Positions 1-7,551 of a stretch of DNA of 28,171 nt are shown piece by piece (positions within the stretch are counted from its first letter, which is position 1; every line of letters starts with the position of its first letter). The position numbers and the translations under genes are program-made. This DNA comes from JANRKT01 sp033763355 (GTDB taxonomy: Bacteria > Bacteroidota > Bacteroidia > Chitinophagales > Chitinophagaceae): the NCBI GenBank assembly GCA_033763355.1, contig JANRKT010000090.1:1-28171 (forward strand). Reading direction: 5' to 3'. Under the pieces are notes generated by a model. The model saw only the letters and a program-made list of their open reading frames with translations. It did not search any database and was not told where the DNA came from.

Positions 1-66
1 AGCAGCAACCATAAAGATGCCGCTTGCTGCTACAGCAAGCAAAAGCAAACGTGACAGCTTATTCAT
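1..66 (-). CDS. N-terminus of a secreted protein, cut by window edge
   Basis: Only the first 22 codons lie in the window, read from the ATG at 66-64 toward position 1. The peptide starts MNKLSRLLLLAVAASG and continues hydrophobic: two basic residues, then a Leu/Ala-rich core, which is a typical signal peptide start. A TATATTTG box on the same strand at 111-104 gives a plausible promoter about 40 bases upstream. The product cannot be identified from this fragment; an exported or outer-membrane protein is the natural inference. Confidence 0.6.
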   Translation of the reverse strand, partial: MNKLSRLLLLAVAASGIFMVAA

Positions 67-103
67 AATTGAAAATTTTTTATGTACGAAATAATTAGTA
101 GAT

Positions 104-111
104 CAAATATA
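104..111 (-). promoter_or_regulatory. Bacteroidota -7 box for the leftmost gene
   Basis: Read on the minus strand the bases are TATATTTG, a full match to the Bacteroidota -7 consensus TAnnTTTG. It lies 37 bases upstream of the ATG at 66. I do not see a well-placed -33 TTG, so only the -7 element is supported. Confidence 0.4.
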
Positions 112-199
112 GAAAAAGTATTTGGATTACGAAATCTTTCGGAAGTGTTAAAAAAAGCTTTTACATGAGCGGCAGGTGGCATACTACCAACAGGTTATT

Positions 200-214
200 G
201 CCGGGATTCCCGGC
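200..214. other. Perfect GC hairpin upstream of the GH19 gene
   Basis: GCCGGG (200-205), loop ATT, CCCGGC (209-214): a 6-bp perfect stem that ends 31 bases before the GH19 start codon. It could end leftward or rightward transcripts or shape the 5' leader of the GH19 gene. There is no T tract, so a classical terminator is not clear. Confidence 0.35.
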
Positions 215-245
215 TTAATGTAATTTCAGGTGAATATCTTCTGCC

Positions 246-803
246 ATGATCAATCACAAATTCTTCTTCGACCATGTACGAACTTATCTTTTCGCCGGAA
301 AGCTTACACAGCCACAGGTAAACGGGCTGAATGCCATACTGAATGAATGGGAAAAAAATTACGCCAAAAAAGACGACCGCTGGCTGGCTTATATGCTGGC
401 CACCACCCACCATGAAACCGACAGGACCATGCAGCCCATTGAAGAATATGGCAAAGGAAAAGGAAAATTATATGGCAAGGCCGACCCCGTTACAGGAAAG
501 GTTTATTATGGCCGCGGCTATGTACAACTGACATGGAAAAGCAATTATGAAAAAATGGGCAAAGTACTCGGGGCCGACCTTGTAAACAAACCCGAACTGG
601 CGCTGAACACAGCTTATGCCGCAAAGATCCTGTTTTACGGGATGATGAATGGCTCATTTACCAAAAAGAAACTCAGCGATTATTTCAATGCCCAAAAAGA
701 GGATTGGATAAATGCACGGCGTATTATAAACGGGTTGGATAAAGCGCATTTAATTGCTGATTATGCAAAGCGGTATTATGCGGCCATAAGTTATACGGTG
801 TGA
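246..803 (+). CDS. GH19-type chitinase/lysozyme-like protein
   Basis: A 185-residue protein resembling the glycoside hydrolase 19 lysozyme/chitinase fold. Seen: an HHET motif at residues 55-58, where Glu57 fits the catalytic acid of GH19 (SHET in plant chitinases), and YYGRGYVQLTWKSNY at 87-101, matching the conserved YxGRGxxQLTWxxNY segment. The family cleaves beta-1,4 links in chitin or peptidoglycan. There is no signal peptide, no membrane segment and no binding domain, so the protein is a bare catalytic domain that would stay in the cytoplasm unless released by lysis or a non-Sec route, as phage endolysins and some effectors are. No phage genes lie nearby. The gene stands alone, with an unrelated gene on its left and the M28 gene converging 14 bases downstream. 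The ATG at 246 is the only good start. Family sure, substrate unknown. Confidence 0.8.
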   Translation: MINHKFFFDHVRTYLFAGKLTQPQVNGLNAILNEWEKNYAKKDDRWLAYMLATTHHETDRTMQPIEEYGKGKGKLYGKADPVTGKVYYGRGYVQLTWKSNYEKMGKVLGADLVNKPELALNTAYAAKILFYGMMNGSFTKKKLSDYFNAQKEDWINARRIINGLDKAHLIADYAKRYYAAISYTV

Positions 804-817
804 AACAACCCAATGGG

Positions 818-1825
818 CTATTTACTCCATCTGATATTCCGCTGGTCAATTCTTTTGGGAGTTATGCCTCCTTTTGTAATCCCTTCACAGGCAATCGCAA
901 TTGCATATACAGTTTCATACATCCTTTTGAAATCAAAGGTTTCAATCTCATCATCTCTTGAGTGATAAAACTGATCTGTATCTGTAGTTGACATAATGCT
1001 GTGGGCGCAAACGCCCAATTGGGCAAAAGGCAGGTTATCTGACCGCATAAAAAGGTTTTGCTTTACATAATAATCACTACCGAAAAAATATTTCCCTAAC
1101 CGTAGTTTATCTCTCTCATGTAATTGTTTGTTCAGAATTTGCCTCAGGTCAGAAAGTGAATGTCCTGTTACCATAGGCCTTTTCCCTCCGATATTACTTC
1201 GTCCAATCATTTCAATATTAATTACGGCTTTTATAGTTCCCGGATCAATTAACCTGGCCAAATACTTTGATCCCTGCATTCCCAATTCTTCCGCAGAGAA
1301 AGCCACAAATAAAACGGTCCTTTCATTATTGTTTAAGCTGCTGTAATATTTTGCAAGGGTAATTAAGGCAGCTATCCCGGACGCATTATCATTTGCACCG
1401 TTGTAAATTGAATCGTCTGCTGCCATATCCGATTTCAGTTGCGGAAACGGATTTGTATTTAATGTACCTACGTGGTCGTAATGGGCGCTGAAAATAACCA
1501 ACTCACGTTTTTTGCCTTTGCCAGGTAATGCCCCCATTACATTAAATGCTGTAACACGCTTTTTACTTACTGTTACATTAAAGGGCATGAAATAACCATC
1601 ATTACCGGCAACAGACTTAAGGCCGGCATCAGCAAATTGTCTGGCAATAAAATCCCTTGCTTTTAATATTTCAGGCGAGCCTGTAAACCGCCCCTTCATG
1701 CTGTCGTGTGCAAGACAGCTTACCAGCTCTTTTAATTTATCAGGATGAAAAACAGAATCAGGCTGGGAATGCAACCGCAGATGAAACCCTGCAAATAAAA
1801 TAAAGAGTGATATAATAAACCGCAT
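818..1825 (-). CDS. Secreted M28 family zinc aminopeptidase
   Basis: A 335-residue protein with an N-terminal signal peptide (about residues 1-20, hydrophobic FIISLFILFAGF) and a C-terminal M28 peptidase domain. Co-catalytic zinc residues are visible: His115 in AHYDHVG, Asp146 in GANDNASG, the general-base/ligand pair Glu179-Glu180 in SAEELG, and His288 in QFYHSRDD. At the position usually held by Asp in the IN-x-DMIGR segment there is Glu205 (INIEMIGR), a conservative swap of a zinc ligand. M28 enzymes remove N-terminal residues from peptides; periplasmic or surface location is inferred. It follows alaS by 9 bases on the same strand and is probably co-transcribed with it, although the functions do not obviously connect. 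It ends in TAG. Confidence 0.88.
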   Translation of the reverse strand: MRFIISLFILFAGFHLRLHSQPDSVFHPDKLKELVSCLAHDSMKGRFTGSPEILKARDFIARQFADAGLKSVAGNDGYFMPFNVTVSKKRVTAFNVMGALPGKGKKRELVIFSAHYDHVGTLNTNPFPQLKSDMAADDSIYNGANDNASGIAALITLAKYYSSLNNNERTVLFVAFSAEELGMQGSKYLARLIDPGTIKAVINIEMIGRSNIGGKRPMVTGHSLSDLRQILNKQLHERDKLRLGKYFFGSDYYVKQNLFMRSDNLPFAQLGVCAHSIMSTTDTDQFYHSRDDEIETFDFKRMYETVYAIAIACEGITKGGITPKRIDQRNIRWSK

Positions 1826-1834
1826 AGGCCAGCG

Positions 1835-2569
1835 CTAAAGTAAACTCTTTACCTTTTCAATTACCTGCTGCAAATTACCTGCATCCTGCCCGCCGGCAGT
1901 TGCCAGGTTTTTTTGACCGCCGCCGCCGCCTTTGATTAAAGGGGCCACATGTTCTTTAATGATTTTTCCCGCATCAAGATTTTTTGCCGCAACCACTTTA
2001 TCTGAAATGCCGATGGCCACATGCGGTTTGCCGCCAATGTTGGCGCACAATACCGCCACATGATCATTGAGGTTGTTCTTCAAATCGAAACAGAGTTTTT
2101 TCAATGCATCAGGATTGCTTACCTCCACTATGTCGCCCACAAAAGTTACCCCGTTGATGATCTCATCTTTTTTCAGCAGTTCATTTCTTATGCCCACGAG
2201 CATACGGTTTTCGAGGTGCTCCAGTTTCTTTTTTAATTCTGCATTTTCAGCCAGCACATTCTCAACGGATTTTACCAGGTCTTTGGGGTTTTTAAATTGC
2301 TCCTTTATTACTTCAAGTTGCTTTAACTGTTCATTCATGTATTCCTCTGCCGCTTCACCGCTCACCGCTTCTACCCTTCTTACACCCGCAGCTATTGCAG
2401 TTTCATGTTTTATTTTAAAAATACCAAGTTCCCCCGTGGCGCCAACATGCGTGCCGCCGCATAACTCAACGGAATAACCAGGGTCAATAATCACCACCCT
2501 TACCACATCTGCATATTTTTCACCAAACAATGCCATAGCCCCCATTGCAAGGGCTTCTTCTTTGGGCAT
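1835..2569 (-). CDS. alaS: Alanyl-tRNA synthetase, C-terminal open part (rest of editing domain and C-Ala)
   Basis: 244 residues if translation restarts at the ATG at 2569, which is an ordinary internal Met in the MPKEEA segment. It carries GAMALFGEKY, the zinc-site residues Cys37 and His41 in CGGTH, AGVRRVEAVSGE, a charged helical stretch, and the Gly-rich GGGGGQ motif of the C-Ala/DHHA1 domain near the C-terminus. This is the part that completes serine/glycine editing and helps bind tRNA-Ala. It is in the same frame as the upstream part, 17 codons after the first stop. No Shine-Dalgarno sequence stands before the ATG; the preceding bases are A-rich (AATAAAAGAA...), which is a weak argument for restart in this phylum. 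The M28 gene starts 9 bases downstream. Confidence 0.75.
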   Translation of the reverse strand: MPKEEALAMGAMALFGEKYADVVRVVIIDPGYSVELCGGTHVGATGELGIFKIKHETAIAAGVRRVEAVSGEAAEEYMNEQLKQLEVIKEQFKNPKDLVKSVENVLAENAELKKKLEHLENRMLVGIRNELLKKDEIINGVTFVGDIVEVSNPDALKKLCFDLKNNLNDHVAVLCANIGGKPHVAIGISDKVVAAKNLDAGKIIKEHVAPLIKGGGGGQKNLATAGGQDAGNLQQVIEKVKSLL

Positions 2570-2620
2570 TTCTTTTATTACTACGGGAATGTTCTCCCTG
2601 ATCTTTTATTTTACCAGTTT

Positions 2621-4528
2621 TTACACTTTGCTGATTTCTTCGTCTGTCATTTTTGCGTAATGGGAAAAATCAAAACGCAGATGCTCCTCATTTACCAATG
2701 AGCCTTTCTGGGCCACATGTGTACCCAGCACCTTTCTTAAAGCGGCATGAAGGAGGTGTGTGACAGTATGATGCTGTTTTATTTTGGTCCTTCTTGATTT
2801 GTCAACTTTTGCCAAAACATAATTCGACCCATTATCTGGAAACTTTTCGAGGTAATGAATAATTAAACCATTCTCTTTTTTTGTATCCAAAACTTTTATT
2901 TGCTCGCCTTCAAAGTCAAATATCCCCTTATCGCCTACCTGGCCACCACTTTCAGCATAAAATGGAGTTTGCCACAAAACAAACTGATAAACTTCGTTAT
3001 CCTTAATTTTCGCAGTTCTATATCGAGCAACCATTGTTCGGCACTCTTCAACATCATATCCAACAAATTTTGTGTCAACATTGCTGTGAACCCTCCAGTC
3101 CCCAACATTGATTGCCGTAGCTACTCTGCTCCGCTCTTTTTGCTGCTGCATACATTGATTGAACGCATCAATGTCAACTTTCCACCCACCCTCATGTGCC
3201 ATTAAATTGGTCAAGTCAATCGGAAATCCATAAGTGTCAAATAACTCAAAAGCAAATTCCCCCGCTACTATATTTTTTTCAATGTCTTTCCGGTATTTCT
3301 CCAATTCCATTCTGGTTTGACCATGATAAATATTTATTTTTTCATCCCTATATTGATAAAAAGCAAGAATGCCCTTAGCTACTGTCCTCAAAAACGCCTC
3401 CTCTTCTTCTTTCACTACCTTGCTCACAAAATCTGCCTGCAGATGCAATTCGGGGAATACATTTTTGAATTGCTCCGCAAGTACAGGCATCAGTTGATAA
3501 ATCAACGGCTGTTTGTAATCAAGATAAGAGTAGTAGTATCGTACCGCCCTTCTTAAAATCCGGCGTATTACATAACCTGCGCCGGTGTTGGAAGGCAATT
3601 GCCCGTCTGCAATGGTAAAGGCAATTGCACGGATGTGATCTGCAATTACCCTGAAGGCAACGGCCTGCTTACTGTCACTGCCGTCATATTTTTTTGCAAC
3701 AATTTGTTCTGTCGTTCTTATCGTTCCACTAAACAAATCCGTATCATAATTAGAGCTCTTCCCCTGCAATACCCTCACCAGTCTTTCCAGCCCCATTCCT
3801 GTATCTACATGTTTGGCCGGTAAGGGTTCAAGGCTGCCGTCTTTCAGGCGGTTAAATTGTATAAATACATTATTCCATATTTCAATCACCTGCGGATGGT
3901 CGTTGTTTACAAGTGTTTTGCCCTCTGTTTTTTTTCTTTCTTCATCACTCCGGCAATCCACATGTATTTCCGTACAGGGGCCGCAGGGGCCGGTATCTCC
4001 CATCTCCCAGAAATTGTCTTTTTTATTGCCCAAAAGAATGCGGTCAGGGGCAATCCATTTCTTCCATTCACCAAAAGCCTCACCATCTTTGGGCAGGTTT
4101 TCTCTGGCATCGCCTTCAAAAACGGTTACATACAACCTGTTTTTGGGAATTTTATATACTTCCGTCAGCAGTTCCCAGCTCCATTCTATTGCTTCTTTTT
4201 TAAAGTATCCTGCCTGGGGCTGAAGAGGGTCCCCAAAACTCCAGTTGCCCAGCATTTCAAACATGGTGTGGTGATAGGTATCAACCCCCACCTCCTCCAG
4301 GTCGTTGTGTTTGCCGCTTACCCTAAGGCATTTCTGGGTATCGGCTACCCTGTTGTGCGGCGGCTTTTTATTGCCGAGGAAATAATCCTTAAACTGATTC
4401 ATGCCTGCGTTGGTAAACAGCAGGGTGGGGTCGTTTTTAACCACAATTGGTGCGGAGGGCACAATGGTATGCCCTTTTGATTTAAAAAAATCAAGGAATT
4501 GCTGCCTTATTTCAGCGGAAGTCATCAT
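2621..4528 (-). CDS. alaS: Alanyl-tRNA synthetase, N-terminal open part (catalytic domain plus half of editing domain)
   Basis: 635 residues from ATG 4528 to the first in-frame TAA; a second ATG follows directly and either could start. Class II motifs are present: motif 2 around RVADTQKCLRVSGKHND and motif 3 around GTGMGLERLVRVLQG. The editing domain begins later, with the zinc-site histidines in HTVTH (His587, His591); the other half of that zinc site (CGGTH) is in the downstream part. In E. coli the isolated N-terminal ~460 residues can still charge tRNA (established), so this piece could in principle aminoacylate but would lack a complete editing site and the C-Ala domain. GC content falls in the middle: 27% in the line at 3301 and 33% at 3241, against 53% at 4261. 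The gene diverges from the M23 peptidase gene at 4717. Confidence 0.85.
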   Translation of the reverse strand: MMTSAEIRQQFLDFFKSKGHTIVPSAPIVVKNDPTLLFTNAGMNQFKDYFLGNKKPPHNRVADTQKCLRVSGKHNDLEEVGVDTYHHTMFEMLGNWSFGDPLQPQAGYFKKEAIEWSWELLTEVYKIPKNRLYVTVFEGDARENLPKDGEAFGEWKKWIAPDRILLGNKKDNFWEMGDTGPCGPCTEIHVDCRSDEERKKTEGKTLVNNDHPQVIEIWNNVFIQFNRLKDGSLEPLPAKHVDTGMGLERLVRVLQGKSSNYDTDLFSGTIRTTEQIVAKKYDGSDSKQAVAFRVIADHIRAIAFTIADGQLPSNTGAGYVIRRILRRAVRYYYSYLDYKQPLIYQLMPVLAEQFKNVFPELHLQADFVSKVVKEEEEAFLRTVAKGILAFYQYRDEKINIYHGQTRMELEKYRKDIEKNIVAGEFAFELFDTYGFPIDLTNLMAHEGGWKVDIDAFNQCMQQQKERSRVATAINVGDWRVHSNVDTKFVGYDVEECRTMVARYRTAKIKDNEVYQFVLWQTPFYAESGGQVGDKGIFDFEGEQIKVLDTKKENGLIIHYLEKFPDNGSNYVLAKVDKSRRTKIKQHHTVTHLLHAALRKVLGTHVAQKGSLVNEEHLRFDFSHYAKMTDEEISKV

Positions 4529-4572
4529 TCGGTCTGCTTTTAAATTGGGTTGATTTTTGCAGGCAATCCGTT

Positions 4573-4580
4573 TATATTTG
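4573..4580 (+). promoter_or_regulatory. Promoter of the membrane-anchored M23 peptidase gene
   Basis: TATATTTG matches the Bacteroidota -7 consensus TAnnTTTG. A TTG at 4550-4552 lies 20 bases upstream, the expected place for the -33 element. It would give a 5' leader of about 130 bases for the gene starting at 4717. On the other strand, TAACTTTG at 4610-4603 is a -7 candidate for alaS, but no -33 TTG is well spaced, so I give that one less weight. Confidence 0.5.
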
Positions 4581-4716
4581 CCTGCCTTACCCTAAAAGTG
4601 CACAAAGTTACATATTCAACGGCAGTCTGGCGGCGTTACAACCCCGCCTCCTGTTAAACCTGTGCACGCCGTGAAAACCCAAAGTAAACGATTCAGGTTC
4701 CTCAGGAGCCATCAGT

Positions 4717-5688
4717 ATGAAAAAAGTAAAATATTACTATAATACCAATACACTCCGGTATGAGAAACTGGTTGTGCCCCTGCGGGTAAAACTGCTGCGT
4801 GTACTGGGTTTTCTGGCTGCTGCTATTGTTACCGGTCTTATTATTGTTGCCTTTGCCTTCCGCTTTCTTGATTCACCCAAAGAAAAAATACTTCGCCTGC
4901 AGTATGAACGGTCGCAGGAAGACCTTGCCAGCATCAGGGGCAGGGTGAGGAGCATGGAAGACCGTTTAAAACAACTGGAGAAAAGGGACAATGAAGTGTA
5001 TCGTTCTATTTTTGAAGCCAACCCCATTCCAGACAGTGCAAGGGCAAGACAAATGGAGAAAGAACAGGAGATCAGGCTGGTTTCGGGCATGGATGACAAT
5101 GAGCTGGCTTATTCCCTTGCGGTAACATTAAACACACTCAACAACCGCATCAGTTTCCAGGAAAAATCTTACAATGACATTGCCGGGATGCTGAAGAACA
5201 AAGAACTCCTGCTTTCCTGCACACCGGCCATACAACCCGTAAACAATAAAGACCTGAACCGCATTGCATCCGGTTTTGGTTACCGTATTGACCCTGTATA
5301 TAAAACTGTGAAAATGCACGAAGGGCTTGATTTTTCAGCCCCGCAGGGCACGCCCATTTATGCCACGGCCAACGGCACGATAAAATTATCAGGCAATGTG
5401 GGAAACGGTTACGGCAACCATGTTATCATTAACCACAACTTTGGATATGAAACCCTGTATGGCCACATGACCCGTATAAAAGTACGTGCAGGACAGAAGG
5501 TGAAACGAGGCGAAGTAATAGGTTGGGTGGGCAGTACAGGAAAATCAACCGGGCCCCACCTGCATTACGAAGTGCATAAAAACGGCAGGCCTGTTGACCC
5601 CATCTACTTTTTTTATAACGACCTGACGCCTGAACAATACGACCGCATACTGAAACTTGCAGCAGCAAGCAACCAGAGTTTTGACTGA
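4717..5688 (+). CDS. Membrane-anchored M23 family peptidase (LytM domain)
   Basis: 323 residues. Order: short basic cytoplasmic N-terminus, one membrane segment (about 29-50), a charged coiled-coil stretch (about 55-95), then an M23 domain (about 185-295). The zinc site is complete: His201 and Asp205 in HEGLDFSA, and His281/His283 in HLHYEVH. M23 enzymes cut peptidoglycan cross-bridges or, when anchored with a coiled coil, act in cell-wall remodelling and division. With all ligands kept this one is likely active. AGGAG at 4704-4708, 8 bases before the ATG, is an unusual Shine-Dalgarno-like sequence for this phylum and supports the start. TGATGC/GCATCA (5686-5691 and 5698-5703) forms a hairpin over the stop codon. 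The gene is followed by the MerR-type gene 118 bases later. Confidence 0.88.
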   Translation: MKKVKYYYNTNTLRYEKLVVPLRVKLLRVLGFLAAAIVTGLIIVAFAFRFLDSPKEKILRLQYERSQEDLASIRGRVRSMEDRLKQLEKRDNEVYRSIFEANPIPDSARARQMEKEQEIRLVSGMDDNELAYSLAVTLNTLNNRISFQEKSYNDIAGMLKNKELLLSCTPAIQPVNNKDLNRIASGFGYRIDPVYKTVKMHEGLDFSAPQGTPIYATANGTIKLSGNVGNGYGNHVIINHNFGYETLYGHMTRIKVRAGQKVKRGEVIGWVGSTGKSTGPHLHYEVHKNGRPVDPIYFFYNDLTPEQYDRILKLAAASNQSFD

Positions 5689-5806
5689 TGCGGTACTGCA
5701 TCATTACTTAAAGAAAGCCGCCGTCTTTTTACTCCACATTGTTTACCCACCGCTGTGCATAATTCTTAGCCCGGTTTTTGTGTGTATTCATATAATTTCG
5801 TAAACT

Positions 5807-6385
5807 ATGCTACAACAATTAGACATATTCGCAAAATCTGCCACTGAGGAAACCACTGCAGAAACTATTGCACCTGTTGCTGAACGCAGGCTTAAACCAC
5901 CTGTAAAAATTGTTGCTGAAGAAGAAACCCCTGAAGCAATCAAATCCATTAAAGCAGCAGTTCCTCCTGTAAAGAAAGAAGAAAAGCAAAAGAAAGGGCA
6001 GCGGGGAAGAAAATCAATTAAGGACATGAGCCTTGAGGCGGAGTTTGTAGAAGTGCCTGCAGATGACGTTCTGTTTACCAAACAATACTATCCCATTGGC
6101 GAAGTTGCTGAAATGTTTAAAGTAAATGCTTCGCTGCTGCGTTACTGGGAAACTGAATTTGATATACTTAAACCCAGAAAAAACAGGAAAGGAGACCGCT
6201 ATTTCCGGCCCGAGGATGTAAAGAACCTGCAACTCATCTATCACCTGCTGCGCCAGCGCAAATACACTATTGAAGGCGCCAAAGATTACCTGAAAAAAAA
6301 CAAGAAAAGCCAGGAAAAATATGAGATGATTCAAAAACTGCAGCAAATCAAATCTTTCTTTCTTGAATTGAAGGCAACATTGTAA
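5807..6385 (+). CDS. MerR family transcriptional regulator
   Basis: 192 residues. The first ~90 residues are low-complexity (Ala/Glu/Lys/Pro rich, including KKEEKQKKGQRGRKS) and look disordered. Residues 95-164 form a MerR winged-helix DNA-binding domain: YYPIGEVAEMFKVNASLLRYWE, split here as YYPIGEVAEMF plus NASLLRYWE, then RYFRPEDVKNLQLI. No effector-binding domain or metal-binding cysteines follow; the C-terminus is a short Lys/Gln-rich helix. This architecture is common in Bacteroidota and its target is not known. It has its own short leader with a weak -7-like TAATTTCG at 5793-5800, which would leave a very short 5' UTR. It converges on the mscS-like gene with 9 bases between the stops. 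Confidence 0.85.
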   Translation: MLQQLDIFAKSATEETTAETIAPVAERRLKPPVKIVAEEETPEAIKSIKAAVPPVKKEEKQKKGQRGRKSIKDMSLEAEFVEVPADDVLFTKQYYPIGEVAEMFKVNASLLRYWETEFDILKPRKNRKGDRYFRPEDVKNLQLIYHLLRQRKYTIEGAKDYLKKNKKSQEKYEMIQKLQQIKSFFLELKATL

Positions 6386-6394
6386 AGTCTCAGC

Positions 6395-7486
6395 TCATTT
6401 TTCCGGGTTCAGGATCTTCACTTCTGTATTTACCCCCGCAATTTCTATTTTAAGCTGTTCCAGCAATTGAATAGCTTCCAGGTTAATTCTTTGCTTTAGT
6501 TGGTTAAACTCTTCTATTAATATAGCAGCGGTAAAGTATTCGCCCTGCACCAGGAAAGACTTTTGAAGTATATCCTGAAGAAAAACGGATTTCTGCAAAA
6601 CCAGTTTATCATTTAATAGTTCATCAATGCCTGCAAGCAATGCCTGTAATTGTGCGGCATTTGTATTTACGCTTATCTCCAGTCTCAGTTCGCCCCTGCG
6701 TTGTGTGCGGAGTGTAAGGTTATCCACTATGCTGTCAACCATTTGTTTGTTGGGCACCGTAACATAAGTTTTTTCTGTTGTGCGGATGCGGGTGCTCCTC
6801 AATCCAATCCTTTCAACCGTGCCGGTAATGTTGTTTACTTTCAGCAGGTCGCCTGTGGCAAATGGCTTATCAAAAAAGATGATGAAGGATGCTATGAGGT
6901 TTTCAATGCTTTCCCTTGCAGCAAGCGCAATGGCTGCGCCTGCAATACTGAGGCCTGCAAGGAGCTCTGTTATTTTGTAATTAAATACCAGCCTGGTAAT
7001 GGTAAGCAACCCGATAATAACCAATATTACTTTCAGGAAGTCTTTAAAAAAAACCACCAGCTGGTTATCTGACTGGTCTGGTGTAAGATCAGCCTTTCTT
7101 TCCATCACCAGCGCCAGGTAATCAATCATGCGCAGCATCATCCAGAAAAAAGTGATGATGAGGATACCCGTGCCGATGGCATCGGCATATTCCTTTGTAT
7201 TGGTCCTGTAAAATTCAAAAAGTAATGCTGAAGGAAATTTAAGTGTGGACAATGCAACGATTGAAACCAGCAGGAATGAAAAAATTTTTATGGGGGCCAG
7301 TATAAGGTCCATAAAAGCCCTTTCGTCAACCACCTCTCCCCATTTTTTCATGGCAAGAAAAAACAGTTTGCATACCCTGACACCGATGAATTTTTTTAAA
7401 AGGTAAGCAACGATTATTACGCTTCCCACCGCAGCATACTCCCTTACCGTATTATCCAGTATAACCTGATCAAAAAAACCGGGCAT
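6395..7486 (-). CDS. MscS family mechanosensitive ion channel
   Basis: 363 residues. Membrane segments are visible at about 18-34, 62-82, 103-127 and 151-168, followed by the pore-lining helix of the MscS family at about 174-203 (ELLAGLSIAGAAIALAARES, rich in Ala/Gly), then the beta domain with DLLKVNNITGTVERIGLRST and VPNKQMVDSIVDN. The family opens under membrane tension and releases solutes on osmotic downshock. It is longer than E. coli MscS (286 residues) because of extra N-terminal helices. The ATG at 7486 fits. It is 65 bases downstream of the propeller-like gene on the same strand and may be a separate unit or the end of that one. Confidence 0.9.
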   Translation of the reverse strand: MPGFFDQVILDNTVREYAAVGSVIIVAYLLKKFIGVRVCKLFFLAMKKWGEVVDERAFMDLILAPIKIFSFLLVSIVALSTLKFPSALLFEFYRTNTKEYADAIGTGILIITFFWMMLRMIDYLALVMERKADLTPDQSDNQLVVFFKDFLKVILVIIGLLTITRLVFNYKITELLAGLSIAGAAIALAARESIENLIASFIIFFDKPFATGDLLKVNNITGTVERIGLRSTRIRTTEKTYVTVPNKQMVDSIVDNLTLRTQRRGELRLEISVNTNAAQLQALLAGIDELLNDKLVLQKSVFLQDILQKSFLVQGEYFTAAILIEEFNQLKQRINLEAIQLLEQLKIEIAGVNTEVKILNPEK

Positions 7487-7551
7487 AATTTGTTTTACTT
7501 AAAAATGGCTGTAAAAATAAGGGATAATTGAAAGCTGCATTGCGGCAGGGG

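Larger units (their letters stand above)
1835..4528 (-). pseudogene. alaS: alaS, alanyl-tRNA synthetase, interrupted by two in-frame TAA codons
   Basis: The whole span reads as one alanyl-tRNA synthetase in a single frame (897 codons plus the final TAG) except for TAA at 2623-2621 and TAA at 2608-2606. Between and around the stops the frame still reads as AlaRS: EEISKV, stop, KLVK, stop, KIRENIPVVIKEMPKEEA. In E. coli AlaRS the matching stretch is EEIRAVEDLVNTQIRRN, so the first stop sits on the conserved Glu and the second on a variable polar residue. There is no frameshift and no missing motif. AlaRS is essential and no second copy is in the window, so the choices are very recent inactivation, sequencing error, suppression, or two separately translated pieces. 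The two open parts are listed separately. The label pseudogene describes the interrupted frame, not a proven loss of function. Confidence 0.75.

Noticed and set aside
2600..2630. Reassigned genetic code with TAA as a sense codon
   Set aside because: carB, rsfS, birA, the MerR-type gene and the peroxiredoxin end at TAA exactly where their families end, so TAA works as a normal stop here.
3857..4480. Long plus-strand open frame opposite alaS
   Set aside because: Its protein resembles nothing and the minus strand is clearly alaS; the frame is a shadow of that coding sequence.
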